Of a stretch of 64,000 nucleotides of DNA, positions 61,897-64,000 are shown piece after piece. The notes below the pieces were generated by a model, which saw only the letters and a program-made list of their open reading frames with translations, was not told the origin of the DNA and searched no databases. The position numbers were made by a program, and so were the translations under genes. This DNA comes from Sclerurus mexicanus. Lineage: Eukaryota; Chordata; Aves; Passeriformes; Furnariidae. The number at the start of each line of letters is the position of its first letter. Positions within the stretch are counted from its first letter, which is position 1. Where the stretch lies: contig VWZF01003908.1 in NCBI GenBank assembly GCA_013396755.1, positions 339,604 to 403,603 of the forward strand, read 5' to 3'.

Positions 61897-64000
<2,104 letters not shown>

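Overview
This window is bird nuclear DNA. It carries part of the T-box transcription factor gene TBX5 on the minus strand. The evidence for TBX5 is six spliced coding exons whose translation matches vertebrate TBX5, including its own C-terminus rather than that of TBX4. The evidence for a bird is the set of 5'-truncated CR1 LINE copies, some ending in the ATTCTATG-type tail, in otherwise repeat-poor sequence. The exact species cannot be told.

Layout, left to right. Positions 1-28.66 kb hold no gene I can support. By orientation this is the 3' flank of TBX5, and in other vertebrates that side is a long regulatory desert running towards RBM19 (known synteny, not visible here). It contains four CR1 copies, simple repeats and several motif clusters that resemble enhancers. 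From 28.67 to 30.21 kb lies the inferred TBX5 3' UTR with two candidate poly(A) signals. Coding exons follow (human numbering): exon 9 (30214-30797), exon 8 (39478-39704), exon 7 (50766-50857), exon 6 (59422-59574), exon 5 (61749-61896) and exon 4 (62533-62652). All six have AG/GT borders and compatible phases, with 1,324 coding bases in total. Exons 1-3 (promoter, N-terminus and first part of the T-box) lie beyond the right edge. The introns hold four more CR1 copies, an (AAT)n microsatellite, an 18-G run, a 240-bp polypurine tract and a 22-N assembly gap.

The window therefore describes one locus: most of the DNA-binding T-box (exons 4-7), the C-terminal activation region (exons 8-9), and introns and flank that probably carry cis-regulation for heart, forelimb and eye expression. 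I see no operon-like, viral, CRISPR or other novel gene system. The observations most worth checking are noncoding: a T-box/GATA/NKX motif cluster near 2.6 kb, a four-ATTA cluster in intron 5, GATA/TCF motifs in intron 8, a forkhead plus NKX cluster in intron 6, and a polypyrimidine stretch that leaves exon 6 open for 134 more codons. All enhancer calls come from motifs read by eye, without alignment.
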